NCBI RefSeq assembly: GCF_036017035.1
Contig: NZ_JAYXHS010000003.1
Span: 434,001-498,000, forward strand
From: Viridibacterium silvisoli
GTDB taxonomy: Bacteria > Pseudomonadota > Gammaproteobacteria > Burkholderiales > Rhodocyclaceae
Length of the DNA: 64,000 nt
Reading direction: 5' to 3'
Part shown: piece by piece, positions 9,034 to 17,560 of the stretch
Position numbering within the stretch: position 1 is the stretch's first letter
Layout: each line of letters opens with the position of its first letter
Notes under the pieces: model-generated
Told to the model about the DNA's origin: nothing
The model's database searches: none
The model's input: only the letters and a program-made list of their open reading frames with translations
Program-made: the position numbers and the translations under genes

Positions 9034-10293
9034 TTAACGCAGGTTCACCAGGGTCTGCATGACCTGATCCTGCGTCTTGATGGACTGCGCATTGGCCTGG
9101 TAGTTACGCTGCTGGGTGATCATGTTCACCAGCTCGGCCGTCAGATCCACATTGGACTCTTCGACCGCGCCCGCCTGCAGCAAACCACGCTTGCCGATGC
9201 CCGGTGCGCCCAGTTGCGCGGCGCCCGATTCGGCGGACTCCGCCCAGAAGTTGCTACCCACCGACAGCAAGCCGTTCGGGCTGGCAAAGGTCGCCAATGC
9301 GATGGTGGCAATGTCGGTGGTCTGGCCGTTGGAGTAACGCCCCTGGACGATGCCGTCCTTGCTGATGGTGATGCCCGACAGCGTGCCCGGTGCATAGCCA
9401 TCCTGCGTCTGCGAGGTCACGTTGAAAGTGCTGCCGTACTGTGTGCTGCCCGCCATGTTCAAGGTGAAGGCCAGGGGCGTGGTGGCGCCGGTCGTCACCG
9501 GGAAGCTGGAGTTGAACGTGTAGGTGCCGACGGCAGAGGTACCGATCAAGGAGCCGGCGCTGCTGAACTCCATGTTGCCCGGAGTCGCGCTCGGCGCGCC
9601 GTTATCGATGGAGGTATACACATCCCAGCGCGAGCTTGCGCCTGCCAGCGAGGGTGCCGAGGCACTGCGCACGAAGTACATGGTCACAGCGTGCGGATTG
9701 CCCAGGCTGTCGTAGGCAGTCGATGCCGTCGAGGAGTTGTAGGTCGAGGTGTTGGTGTAATCAAACGGCGTGAGGGTCGGCGTCGTATTGCGGGAATCCA
9801 GATTGATACCGATGTTCATTGCCGTCGTTGCCGCCGGCGCGCCGGTCAGGGAGCTGTTGCTGGCGGAGAGCTGAATCGCAGAGGCCGTCGTAGAACCACC
9901 ACCGGGCAGGAAGCCCATCAGCTTGTAGCCCGATGCGTTGACGATGAAGCCATTGGCATCGATGTCGAACTGACCATTGCGGCTGTAGTTGGTCACCGTC
10001 GCGTCGGGCGACTGCACGATGAAGAAACCATCGCCATTGATTGCCACGTCGAGCGGGTTGTTGGTCGGGGTGATATTGCCCTGGGTGAATTGCTGCGAGA
10101 CCTGGCTCATCGAGGTACCGATACCGATCTGCACACCTGCAGCAGCACCGTTCAGCGCGGCAGCGAAGACGTCGCCGAATTGCGCGCCGGCGAGTTTGTA
10201 ACCCACCGTGCTGCCGTTGGCGACGTTGTTGCTGATGACGTCCAGCGCCTTGGCGGCAGCATTGAGACCCGAAAGACCTTGTTGAAATGCCAT
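9034..10293 (-). CDS. flgE: FlgE, flagellar hook protein
   Basis: 419 residues. Terminal helices match hook proteins: MAFQQGLSGLNAAAKALDVI with NNVANGSTVGYK at the start, and VDLTAELVNMITQQRNYQAN followed by IKTQDQVMQTLVNLR at the end. The middle is Ser/Thr/Gly-rich as in other hook D1/D2 regions. Subunits polymerise under the FlgD cap to build the hook. It lies 15 bases after flgD. Confidence 0.97.
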   Translation of the reverse strand: MAFQQGLSGLNAAAKALDVISNNVANGSTVGYKLAGAQFGDVFAAALNGAAAGVQIGIGTSMSQVSQQFTQGNITPTNNPLDVAINGDGFFIVQSPDATVTNYSRNGQFDIDANGFIVNASGYKLMGFLPGGGSTTASAIQLSASNSSLTGAPAATTAMNIGINLDSRNTTPTLTPFDYTNTSTYNSSTASTAYDSLGNPHAVTMYFVRSASAPSLAGASSRWDVYTSIDNGAPSATPGNMEFSSAGSLIGTSAVGTYTFNSSFPVTTGATTPLAFTLNMAGSTQYGSTFNVTSQTQDGYAPGTLSGITISKDGIVQGRYSNGQTTDIATIALATFASPNGLLSVGSNFWAESAESGAAQLGAPGIGKRGLLQAGAVEESNVDLTAELVNMITQQRNYQANAQSIKTQDQVMQTLVNLR

Positions 10294-10308
10294 GTTGTTG
10301 CTCCCGAC

Positions 10309-11010
10309 TTAGATGATGCGGCGGATATCGGACAGAGAAAGCTTGCTGAAGCGGCCAGCATTGAGCGAGACGCCGTTGTCACCATTGGAAACGCTGACGA
10401 CCGTGGCCATTTCGAGAGACGACGAATCGACCGCCGTCTTGCCCTTGCTTGCGGTGATCTTGATCGTGTACTTGCCGTCCGCAGCAACTGCGCCGTTGGT
10501 GGTGGAGCCGTCCCAGACGAACTCATGCGAACCCGCTTCCTGATCGGTCAGCGATTCGCTTGCCACCTCGACGCCACTGGCATCCATGATGGAAATTTTC
10601 ACCGTATCCGCGTCAGCCCCGAGGGTGAAGCCGCCGATGGCGTAGCTACCTTCGCTATTGCTGGCCAGTTGCAGCTGGTTGCCATCCACCAGCACGCCGC
10701 GCCCGACCAAAGCAGCCGCCTGCAGCGTTTCGCTGCTGCGCTGACTGCCCACCAGGCCTTGCAGCGTGGAGTTGAGGCGCTCGATCCCGTCGACCGTACT
10801 GATCTGTGCAAGCTGCGACGTGGTTTGCGCGTTGTCGACCGGATTCATCGGATCCTGGTTTTTCAACTGCGTCGTCAGCAGCTTGAGAAAACGCGTTTGC
10901 GCCTCTTCGGTCTTGCTGGTCGTGGTCGTACTCGTCTTCGACGTATCCGTGTTGGCGATCAACGACTGGTACGTGGATTTCGAAGTATCTGTGGTGGAGC
11001 TGACTGTCAT
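10309..11010 (-). CDS. flgD: FlgD, hook capping protein
   Basis: 233 residues. The conserved FlgD block FLKLLTTQLKNQDPMNPVDN is followed by a Gln-rich stretch, then a C-terminal FlgD Ig/Tudor-type domain (VWDGSTTNGAVAADGKYTI). The Thr/Ser-rich N-terminus is the usual export region. It acts as a scaffold at the tip for hook assembly. It is 33 bases downstream of flgC. Confidence 0.96.
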   Translation of the reverse strand: MTVSSTTDTSKSTYQSLIANTDTSKTSTTTTSKTEEAQTRFLKLLTTQLKNQDPMNPVDNAQTTSQLAQISTVDGIERLNSTLQGLVGSQRSSETLQAAALVGRGVLVDGNQLQLASNSEGSYAIGGFTLGADADTVKISIMDASGVEVASESLTDQEAGSHEFVWDGSTTNGAVAADGKYTIKITASKGKTAVDSSSLEMATVVSVSNGDNGVSLNAGRFSKLSLSDIRRII

Positions 11011-11043
11011 GAGTTCATCCTCTTCCCTGATCCTTGCGGATCA

Positions 11044-11454
11044 TCAGCCCTGACCTATCGTCAGGGTTTTCTGCAAAAGCGCTTTGGCGGTGTTCATCAT
11101 CTCGACATTGGTCTGGTAGGCACGTGACGCCGAAATCATGTTCGTCATCTCTTCCACCACATCGACGTTGGGCATCGTCACGTAGCCCTTTTCATCGGCG
11201 GCTGGGTTCTTCGGGTCATACACGATGCGCATCGGCGCAGCGCTCTCGACTACTTGTGTGACCTGTACGCCGGTTGCATACGGGCTGCTGCCAACCTGCT
11301 GAGCCTGGAACACCACTTGTTTGGCGTGATACGGCTTGCCGTCCGGCCCGGCAACGCTCTCGGCATTGGCGAGATTGCTGGCCGTCGTATTGAGGCGCTT
11401 GGACTGCGCGTGCATCGCAGAGCTTGCAATCCCGAAGACGTCAAACATGCTCAT
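11044..11454 (-). CDS. flgC: FlgC, proximal rod protein
   Basis: 136 residues. MSMFDVFGIASSAMHAQ and TTASNLANAESVAG are typical FlgC N-terminal motifs; YVTMPNVDVVEEMTNMISASRAY is the conserved C-terminal rod motif. It is part of the proximal rod, exported by the type III apparatus. It lies 22 bases after flgB. Confidence 0.96.
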   Translation of the reverse strand: MSMFDVFGIASSAMHAQSKRLNTTASNLANAESVAGPDGKPYHAKQVVFQAQQVGSSPYATGVQVTQVVESAAPMRIVYDPKNPAADEKGYVTMPNVDVVEEMTNMISASRAYQTNVEMMNTAKALLQKTLTIGQG

Positions 11455-11476
11455 GATCGCTCTCCAGCCCTTACGC

Positions 11477-11884
11477 TCAGCCGTTCTGACCGGAGACGGC
11501 GGTCTGCATGCTCTTCAGCAGACCGTTGATGAAGCTCAGGCTGGCTTCATACTGCAAGGAGTTCTCGGCCATCGCCGCACGCTCCGTATCCATATCCACC
11601 GTATTGCCATCGACGCTGGATTGCATCTCGGGGCGGTATTGCAGATTCGCCGAGGTGACCATGCCGCTCATCGCGATATGACGCGGGGCGCTCGTTGCCA
11701 GCGCCAGAGGCTGACCAGCACGACCTTGCACGGCACCGCGCAATGCCTCACCGAAATTCATGTCACGTGCCTTGTAGTTAGGCGTATCGGCGTTGGCGAT
11801 ATTGGATGCGAGCACGGACTGACGTTGCGAACGCAGGTCGATCGCTGTCTTGTGAAAGCCCATCAGGTCATCGAGTCTGCTCAT
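11477..11884 (-). CDS. flgB: FlgB, proximal rod protein, first gene of the flg operon
   Basis: 135 residues starting MSRLDDLMGFHKTAIDLRSQRQ. The rod motif is ASNIANADTPNYKARDM. The start at 11882-11884 is chosen because a GGAGAAG ribosome site lies just upstream and the family begins here; a longer frame upstream adds 36 Lys/Gln/Ser-rich residues without family similarity. It is the promoter-proximal gene of flgBCDEFGHIJ, downstream of a sigma-54 type promoter at 12026-12041. Confidence 0.95.
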   Translation of the reverse strand: MSRLDDLMGFHKTAIDLRSQRQSVLASNIANADTPNYKARDMNFGEALRGAVQGRAGQPLALATSAPRHIAMSGMVTSANLQYRPEMQSSVDGNTVDMDTERAAMAENSLQYEASLSFINGLLKSMQTAVSGQNG

Positions 11885-12301
11885 GATCTCTTCTCCATCA
11901 TTCTTGCCGGCTTGTGATTTGGCGACTGCTGCAGAGGAAGACAGTTGCTGCCGACTCTGTTTCTGCTTCTTGCTCATCTCCGCCTCCCTCACCCCGGCAA
12001 CTCGCCTGGTATCCGACGGACACTTTGCAGCTTTCGTGCCAGCATCGTAACGGCCTGTTTTGTTGATCGTCGCGCCGAAAAAGCGGCAAAACGGCTACCT
12101 ATCCGGCAGTCGCCGCAAGCCCACCGGCAAACATTGCCGCTGCGCGGAAACGGCGCCGGAATGCACTTGCCGGCAGCGTTTTGCGCACGGGCAGGCGGGC
12201 CCGCGAAGTGACCCGCATTCATGGCTTTGTTCCCTTCGCTGAATCGTCGACAGGCATGATGAAATCGCGGGAGCCCGCCTTGCCGAATTGCGAAACCCCT
12301 C
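11885..12301. other. Divergent flgB/flgA intergenic region (417 bases)
   Basis: Separates minus-strand flgB from plus-strand flgA. It contains the sigma-54 type promoter for flgB at 12026-12041. I saw no clear sigma-54 or sigma-28 element for flgA. No gene is supported here. Confidence 0.7.
12026..12041 (-). promoter_or_regulatory. Sigma-54 (RpoN) type promoter for flgBCDEFGHIJ
   Basis: Read on the minus strand the bases are TGGCACGAAAGCTGCA. This matches the -24/-12 consensus TGGCAC-N5-TTGCA with one mismatch, and exactly 10 bases lie between GG and GC. The expected start site is about 130 bases before the flgB ATG. Sigma-54 control of hook-basal-body genes is known in FleQ/FlrC-type hierarchies. 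The upstream activator site was not identified. Confidence 0.8.
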
Positions 12302-12994
12302 ATGCAGAAGTCTCTTGCCACCCTGCTCTCCTGTGCGCTGTTCGCGCCCCTCCCCACACTCGCGATGAGTTCGCAGGACGTCGTCAACACAGTCACGGCG
12401 TTCTTGCAGGAACGCACGCTGGAGCTACCGGGCACCGTCAGCCTGAGCGTTACCCCTCCGGGCGAGCATCAACAGATCCTGCAACCCTGCATACAGGCAC
12501 AAGCCTTCCTGCCGCAGGGGCAGAAAACCTGGGGGCGTGTCACGGTGGGGCTGCGCTGCGTGAGCGGCAGCAACGCTTCGCTGTACGTCAGCGCGCGCGT
12601 GAAGGTGGAAGGCAGTTACGTGAAGATGGCGCGCCCGATCTCCAGCGGCCAGCAGCTGTCTGCAAGTGATATGCAGATTGAACAGGGCGAGCTGACTGCC
12701 TACCCTGACGACATTGTCGTGGCGGTTGGTGACGCACTGGGCCAGATGACGAAGCAGGCGCTATCAGCCGGGCAGCCGTTGCGCGGCGCTTATCTGAAAG
12801 GCGAAGCCGGCATCCAGGCCGGGCAGACCGTCAAGGTGGTCGCCAGCGGAGGCGGCTTTTCGGTCGTCAATAGTGGTCGCGCACTCAACAGTGCTGCGCG
12901 CGGAACGCTGATCCGCGTCAAACTCGACAACGGCAAGATCATCAGCGGCATCGCCGGAACGGGCGATATTGTGGACGTCAGCACGGAACGCTGA
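12302..12994 (+). CDS. flgA: FlgA, P-ring assembly chaperone
   Basis: 230 residues. An N-terminal signal peptide (LATLLSCALFAPLPTLA) is followed by the FlgA N-terminal domain and a C-terminal SAF-like domain: MARPISSGQQLSASDM, ALSAGQPLRGAYL, GQTVKVVASGGGF, GTGDIVDV. It is a periplasmic chaperone for FlgI. It is divergent from the flgB operon, the usual arrangement, but flgM-flgN are not next to it; four unrelated genes intervene. Confidence 0.95.
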   Translation: MQKSLATLLSCALFAPLPTLAMSSQDVVNTVTAFLQERTLELPGTVSLSVTPPGEHQQILQPCIQAQAFLPQGQKTWGRVTVGLRCVSGSNASLYVSARVKVEGSYVKMARPISSGQQLSASDMQIEQGELTAYPDDIVVAVGDALGQMTKQALSAGQPLRGAYLKGEAGIQAGQTVKVVASGGGFSVVNSGRALNSAARGTLIRVKLDNGKIISGIAGTGDIVDVSTER

Positions 12995-13081
12995 GTCGGG
13001 AAGAGAACAGATCAGGAAGTCATGCAGTCGCCGGCCCGTCTTGCGCGACACACGCAAGCCGGGCCAGGACAACGGATCTCG

Positions 13082-14038
13082 TTATGGCGCAGGCGCTGGC
13101 TGCTCGAAGGTCTTGCACAGATCGTCCAGGCCGCTCAGCAGACTGTCGCTGGTACGGGCGAAGGTCTGATAGACCTGATCGCGCTCTTCACGCTCGACGT
13201 TGCGCTGCAGGATTTCGTTGAAGAAAACCCATTGCTGGTCGACGAGGAACAGCGCGCTGGACGACTTCGGCCGATCTTCACTGAGTTCGCGTACGCGCTT
13301 GATGCTGGCGAGATAGGCTTCCTGCGTCTTCTTCATGTCCGCCGTCAGCGAAGGTGCCGACACGCCAAGCGCCTTGAAGAAATACAGCTTGGCCATGCGC
13401 TGCGACAGCGTACGGGCCTGACCAGCCAGGCGCAGCCCTTCCGAAGGCTCGGCGCCAATGCGCTGACGCAACAGGTCCGAGCCCTTGGCTGCAGTGGCTA
13501 CCAACTTGTCGCTCTGATCGGCGATAGCCTTCACCGTATCGGGCATGTTGAGCTTTTCAGGCTGACGGGGGGCGTTACCCTGAGTGCTGCCTACGAATGC
13601 AGTCGGCGGCAATTCAGACCCCAGCTCGCCGCGCGAATCACCACTGCGCACCTGCAACTGCACCGCGCTGGCTTCGGCCGCCTCGAGGTACTTGCTCCAC
13701 AACTGTTCGAGTTGGGCATAGTTTTCCTTCAACTGCGGCGTATCGGCGTCGGCCTGCAGCGACTTCAGCTGCTTCACGTAACGACGTGAATCTTCGTCGA
13801 ACTGACTGCTGCTGCGCGAACGCAGCGACGCAATGCCTTTCATCGCCCAGGTGCGCGACAGGCGCTCGGCCAGCATTTCCTGTTGTTCAGCCACATTCAG
13901 GCGTTGCAGCGCGTTATCCGCTGTCTTCTTTGCCGGCGTTGCAGCTGTGGCGGCTGCCGCCAGGTTTGTTGCGGCCAGCGACATGCTCAAGCCGACCGCG
14001 ACACATACATTCAGGCCCACACTCCGAATACTCATCAT
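13082..14038 (-). CDS. Exported protein with two PilJ/NarX-type N-terminal sensor repeats
   Basis: 318 residues with a signal peptide ending near AATNLAAAA. Two copies of the PilJ/NarX-type four-helix motif can be seen: LNVAEQQEMLAERLSRTW (about residues 48-65) and LAGQARTLSQRMAKLYFF (about 203-220). This domain forms the periplasmic ligand-binding part of PilJ and of nitrate sensors NarX/NarQ. Here it stands alone, with no HAMP, kinase or methyl-accepting region and no second membrane segment. An AGGGGAC ribosome site precedes the ATG. A soluble periplasmic ligand binder is inferred; the ligand is unknown. It is convergent with flgA. Confidence 0.75.
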   Translation of the reverse strand: MMSIRSVGLNVCVAVGLSMSLAATNLAAAATAATPAKKTADNALQRLNVAEQQEMLAERLSRTWAMKGIASLRSRSSSQFDEDSRRYVKQLKSLQADADTPQLKENYAQLEQLWSKYLEAAEASAVQLQVRSGDSRGELGSELPPTAFVGSTQGNAPRQPEKLNMPDTVKAIADQSDKLVATAAKGSDLLRQRIGAEPSEGLRLAGQARTLSQRMAKLYFFKALGVSAPSLTADMKKTQEAYLASIKRVRELSEDRPKSSSALFLVDQQWVFFNEILQRNVEREERDQVYQTFARTSDSLLSGLDDLCKTFEQPAPAP

Positions 14039-14480
14039 TGAATTGTCCCCTGCTATCTGATTTTATGAATTGAATGCTGCTTTGTAGAAATGCTGCTGCG
14101 TAGCATTCCGCGAAAAAGCCTCGATGGCAATAGCTGAAATATGCACGGCAATAGCTTTCCTTCAGGTCCGGCAATACTTTTTTGTCACACAAATATCGCG
14201 AGGGGGCGAAGACTACCAGAGGGCAACGTCAGTCTTCACTGCACGAGTATCTACATGTAACGAGATAACTCACGGCACGCTGTGGAAAAAATACACAGTT
14301 GGCCGCCGAAATTTTCGACGCATCCGCCAGCCGGCAGCTTGTGGGCCGAAACGCCAGCATTGCGCTGCATCCGGGCGCGCACAAATCACGTAGGGAAGAT
14401 GTATCGCACCTTGGAGAGGGAGGGCCTGCACGCCGGCCTCGGCCAAACCGCGATTGCGTGAGGCGCTGCACACAAACACA
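14039..14480. other. Intergenic region between the PilJ-type gene and the ECF sigma gene (442 bases)
   Basis: Divergent promoter region with several A/T-rich patches (about 14165-14195 and 14270-14300). No reading frame with family similarity and no recognised RNA. I could not assign an ECF-type promoter by eye. Confidence 0.5.
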
Positions 14481-15263
14481 ATGTATTCATACTCCGAGCA
14501 TTCAAACCCTTTCATAGACAAAGGCGTGCCGCCTGATGCATTCATGAGCCGCAGCTTCACTTCGCAGGAAGATGTCCCGGCGCCGCCAGACAGGTCGCCG
14601 GGCTTTTATTGCGACACACCCGCCGATGAATTGCACGACACCACGCATGACGCGCCAGCCGAAACGGGCTTCGTACGCGCCCCGCTGGCGGCTCAGCCCG
14701 TGCAGGAGAGTCAGTTACAAGCATGGATTGCCGGCGTCACGCGTCAGGACCAAGCCGCTTTGAATGCCTTGTACCAAGCCTGTACGAGCCGCGTTTACGG
14801 CCTCGTTCTACGCATCACACGCAATGCAGAGCTTGCTGAAGAAGTCGTCGAAGACACGTTCTGGCAAGTCTGGCGGCAGGCGCCACGCTTCGATCCGGCG
14901 CGCGGCACTGCCCTTGCATGGATCCTCACCATGGCACGCAGTCGGGCACTCGATGCCTTGCGCGCACGCGACCCGGCGATGGCGACCGAGGACGTAACGG
15001 CCCTGCTCGACGCCAGGAGCGAACAGGCCATCGGCCCGGAAGATCTGCTGGATGCCGTGCAAAGCGGCCACCGCTTGCATCAGGCCTTGCAACAACTGGA
15101 AGTACAACCACGCCAGCTGATTGCACTGGCCTTTTTCCGCGGCTTGACGCACGACGAAATCGCGACGCACACCGGCGTGCCCTTGGGCACGGTGAAATCA
15201 CATATCCGGCGCGGCTTGAATACCTTGCGCACCCTGCTGGGCGCGGAAGCGGAGGCATCATGA
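14481..15263 (+). CDS. ECF-type RNA polymerase sigma factor
   Basis: 260 residues from this ATG. Sigma region 2 is visible as VYGLVLRITRNAELAEEVVEDTFWQVW (here from about residue 110) and region 4 as PRQLIALAFFRGLTHDEIA with VPLGTVKSHIRRGL. The first 75 residues are a poorly conserved Pro/Asp-rich extension, so the true start could be the TTG at 14454, this ATG, or the ATG at 14545; none has a strong ribosome site. The stop overlaps the cupin gene start by ATGA, the usual sigma/anti-sigma coupling. It likely directs a stress or redox regulon, including itself. Sigma factor assignment is firm; the subgroup is not. Confidence 0.9.
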   Translation: MYSYSEHSNPFIDKGVPPDAFMSRSFTSQEDVPAPPDRSPGFYCDTPADELHDTTHDAPAETGFVRAPLAAQPVQESQLQAWIAGVTRQDQAALNALYQACTSRVYGLVLRITRNAELAEEVVEDTFWQVWRQAPRFDPARGTALAWILTMARSRALDALRARDPAMATEDVTALLDARSEQAIGPEDLLDAVQSGHRLHQALQQLEVQPRQLIALAFFRGLTHDEIATHTGVPLGTVKSHIRRGLNTLRTLLGAEAEAS

Positions 15264-16126
15264 ATCCACACAACACGGCGCTCAGCCCGGATAACGACAC
15301 CATGGATGACACAGCACTGGCCGTAAGCCTGCTGGCCGATGGCCTGCGCCCTGCATTGCCTGCAGCACGGCGCGAGCAGGATTTGCACGCACGCCTGCAA
15401 CGCCGCATTGCGGCCAGCGCAGCCAACCAGCGTGGCAGTCACACGGTGCGGCAAGGCGATCAGGTCTGGCAAAGTCTCGGCAAGGGCGCGCGTGCCTGTG
15501 TTCTGCACGACGACGGTCTCTTGCGCACGGCACTCGTCGAGTTCGCTCCCGGCACCAGCCTGCCAAGCCACCGCCACTTCGCCGACGAAGAATGCGTGGT
15601 GCTGCGCGGCAGCCTGTCGACGGGCGACCTGGTAGTCGGCCCGCAGGACTACCACCTCGCCCCCAGCGGCAGCAAACACCCCAGCATTGGTTCGGCAGAA
15701 GGCGCGTTGATCTTTCTGCGCGGCACTTCGATCGGCCACGGCACACGTATGCTGCGCGAGCTGGTATCGGCCTGGCTGCCAGGCCGTGGCGCCAGCCCGA
15801 TCACGGTACGCAGCAGCGAAGGTGACTGGCGGACGATCGCCGACGGCGCACACATCAAGCCGCTCTGGATCAACGGCGAAAGCGCTTCACTGCTGTTGCG
15901 ACTCGAGCCGGGTGCACGTTTGCCACGTGAGGCCCATGTGCAGGATGAAGAGTGTTTTGCGCTGGAGGGCGAAGCCTTTCTTGGCGACATCCTGCTGCGA
16001 AGCGGCGAATACCAGATGGCTCCACGCGGTTCGCAACAAGGCGAGCTGACCTCCGACGTGGGCAGCCTGCTGTTCCTGCACACCTCGGCCGGCTTCGCGC
16101 GCCAGGACGCGCGGTTAAGCTCTTGA
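15260..16126 (+). CDS. Tandem cupin, ChrR-like putative anti-sigma factor
   Basis: 288 residues with two cupin (ChrR-type) domains: HRHFADEECVVLRGSLSTGD near residue 100 and HVQDEECFALEGEAFLGD near residue 225. The first keeps the H-x-H and Glu metal ligands; the second has only one His in the equivalent segment. The N-terminal 55 residues contain no Cys, so the Zn-binding His/Cys anti-sigma module of classical ChrR is not visible. Overlap by ATGA with the sigma gene strongly suggests it controls that sigma factor. Which signal the cupins sense is unknown. Confidence 0.75.
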   Translation: MNPHNTALSPDNDTMDDTALAVSLLADGLRPALPAARREQDLHARLQRRIAASAANQRGSHTVRQGDQVWQSLGKGARACVLHDDGLLRTALVEFAPGTSLPSHRHFADEECVVLRGSLSTGDLVVGPQDYHLAPSGSKHPSIGSAEGALIFLRGTSIGHGTRMLRELVSAWLPGRGASPITVRSSEGDWRTIADGAHIKPLWINGESASLLLRLEPGARLPREAHVQDEECFALEGEAFLGDILLRSGEYQMAPRGSQQGELTSDVGSLLFLHTSAGFARQDARLSS

Positions 16127-16130
16127 ATCG

Positions 16131-17159
16131 CTAGACAGGGCTCAGCTCGCCCGCTACCGGCTCCAGCATGCGCGCCGCAGTTTCTGCGGGCGAGAAACCA
16201 CGTGCCAGCAACAGCTGCAATTTCACCAGCGCGGCCGGCAGGGTCATGTCCCGGCCGGCGACCACTCCTGCTGCGCTCAGCCCGGCGCCAGTCACATAAG
16301 ACGAGAGACTGACGCTGCCATGCCCGGTCTGCGTCACGGCCACCAGCACTACGCCTTGTGCGTGGGCCGCCTGCAGCGCGGCAAGGAAATCCGGCTGTTG
16401 TGGCGCATTGCCACTGCCGTAGCAGGCCAACACCCAGCCGCTCGGAGCGTCGGGGAGCGCCAGCGCTGCGTTCATCAGGCCGCTCGGAAAGCCCGGGTGC
16501 AGATGCACGCCCCACACCGGCGCCATGGCCTCTCGCATGGCGACAAAACCAGCGCCCGCATCTTCCGCATCGAAAGGCGCTGAATGAGCTGCCAGCAGGG
16601 CTTGGGCATTCAACACTACGCCGCCTTCAGACACCGCACCCAGCAACGGCCAGTTCGGCGACGCAAATGCGTCCAGCTCAGCGGCGCTGCGTTTGACACA
16701 ACGATTGCCGCGCAAGATCTGCCCTGCGAAACACACGCAGACTTCGTACAACCCCGGCGTGCTGGCAACGGCGATAGCGTCGGCCAGGTTGCGCGGCGCG
16801 TCCGACATCGCAGCAAGTAAGGGGTGCTGCGAACCGGTAAGCACCACCGGCTTGTCGAGGCCAGGCAACAAATATGAAAGGGCTGCGGCGCTGAAAGCCA
16901 GCGTGTCCGTACCGTGCAGCACGACAAACCCGTCGAAATCCGACCAGGCGGCAAGCAAGGCAGACGCAATATCCAGCCAGTCCGTCGGCTGCATGTCGGC
17001 GCTGTCGAGCGGCTGCGGCAAGGCGCGTAGCTCACAGCCGCCAGGCAACAGACCCTGCCCGGCCAGCGTCGAGGAAAAACGCTCGGCCGTCATCGGCGCC
17101 AGCGGCTGGCCTTCGCAACCGATGGTTCCACCCGTATAGAGCAACAGAATTCGTTTCAT
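16131..17159 (-). CDS. L-asparaginase, type I (cytoplasmic)
   Basis: 342 residues, start MKRILLLYTGGTIGC. It hydrolyses L-asparagine to aspartate and ammonia. Both catalytic threonine motifs are present: LLYTGGTIG and VLHGTDTLAFSA, the latter with the catalytic Asp; the conserved Lys-containing third motif is less clear. No signal peptide, so it belongs to the cytoplasmic low-affinity class. The ATG at 17157-17159 is used; an upstream in-frame extension has no similarity. Convergent with the cupin gene, with only 4 bases between the stops. Confidence 0.9.
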   Translation of the reverse strand: MKRILLLYTGGTIGCEGQPLAPMTAERFSSTLAGQGLLPGGCELRALPQPLDSADMQPTDWLDIASALLAAWSDFDGFVVLHGTDTLAFSAAALSYLLPGLDKPVVLTGSQHPLLAAMSDAPRNLADAIAVASTPGLYEVCVCFAGQILRGNRCVKRSAAELDAFASPNWPLLGAVSEGGVVLNAQALLAAHSAPFDAEDAGAGFVAMREAMAPVWGVHLHPGFPSGLMNAALALPDAPSGWVLACYGSGNAPQQPDFLAALQAAHAQGVVLVAVTQTGHGSVSLSSYVTGAGLSAAGVVAGRDMTLPAALVKLQLLLARGFSPAETAARMLEPVAGELSPV

Positions 17160-17409
17160 GACTTCCCTGTTCAATCCCGGCATGGCAGGCCTTGCCGCCA
17201 CCCACAGAACCCGGCACTTCCTGCCGTATTCACAGCGCTCTTTGTCGCGTCACGGCACCGCAAAAGGTCGCAAGAGCGCTATTGGCCTAAAGAATACAAG
17301 GGGAATAGCCGCTGATTGTGTTGTAGGAATCAAACCGGGAAGAAACGATCAGTACGACAGACAGAATCTGCCGCGCTCAGGAAGCCAGCCCAAGCTCTAA
17401 AAAAAGGGC

Positions 17410-17436
17410 TAAAGTTTGCTTCAATTCGACCGTTAC
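17410..17436 (+). promoter_or_regulatory. Sigma-28 (FliA) type promoter for flgM-flgN
   Basis: TAAAGTTT is a perfect match to the sigma-28 -35 element. After exactly 11 bases comes ACCGTTAC, matching GCCGATAA at 5 of 8 positions including CCG. The expected start site is about 118 bases before flgM. FlgM being made from a FliA promoter is the standard feedback arrangement. Confidence 0.85.
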
Positions 17437-17478
17437 ACCCGGTGAGACGGCTGGACTCGGGTTTACCATCAGGAAAAA

Positions 17479-17504
17479 TTTGCCATGTTTTACGATGTGG
17501 CAAA
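17479..17504 (+). promoter_or_regulatory. 7-base inverted repeat in the flgM leader
   Basis: TTTGCCA and TGGCAAA form perfect arms separated by 12 bases, between the sigma-28 promoter and the flgM ATG. It could be an operator or an RNA hairpin; nothing identifies the ligand. Confidence 0.5.
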
Positions 17505-17560
17505 GGCTTCCGGAGTAACAAAGCCGATCCGCCAAACACCTTGAGTAAAAGGGAAACGCA

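Larger units (their letters stand above)
17160..17560. other. Asparaginase/flgM intergenic region (401 bases)
   Basis: Holds the divergent promoters of the asparaginase gene and flgM, including the sigma-28 type promoter at 17410-17436 and a 7-base dyad in the flgM leader at 17479-17504. No gene supported. Confidence 0.7.

Noticed and set aside
9025..11127. 700-residue plus-strand ORF opposite flgE/flgD
   Set aside because: Antisense shadow of well-supported flagellar genes; Arg/His-rich composition typical of the wrong strand.
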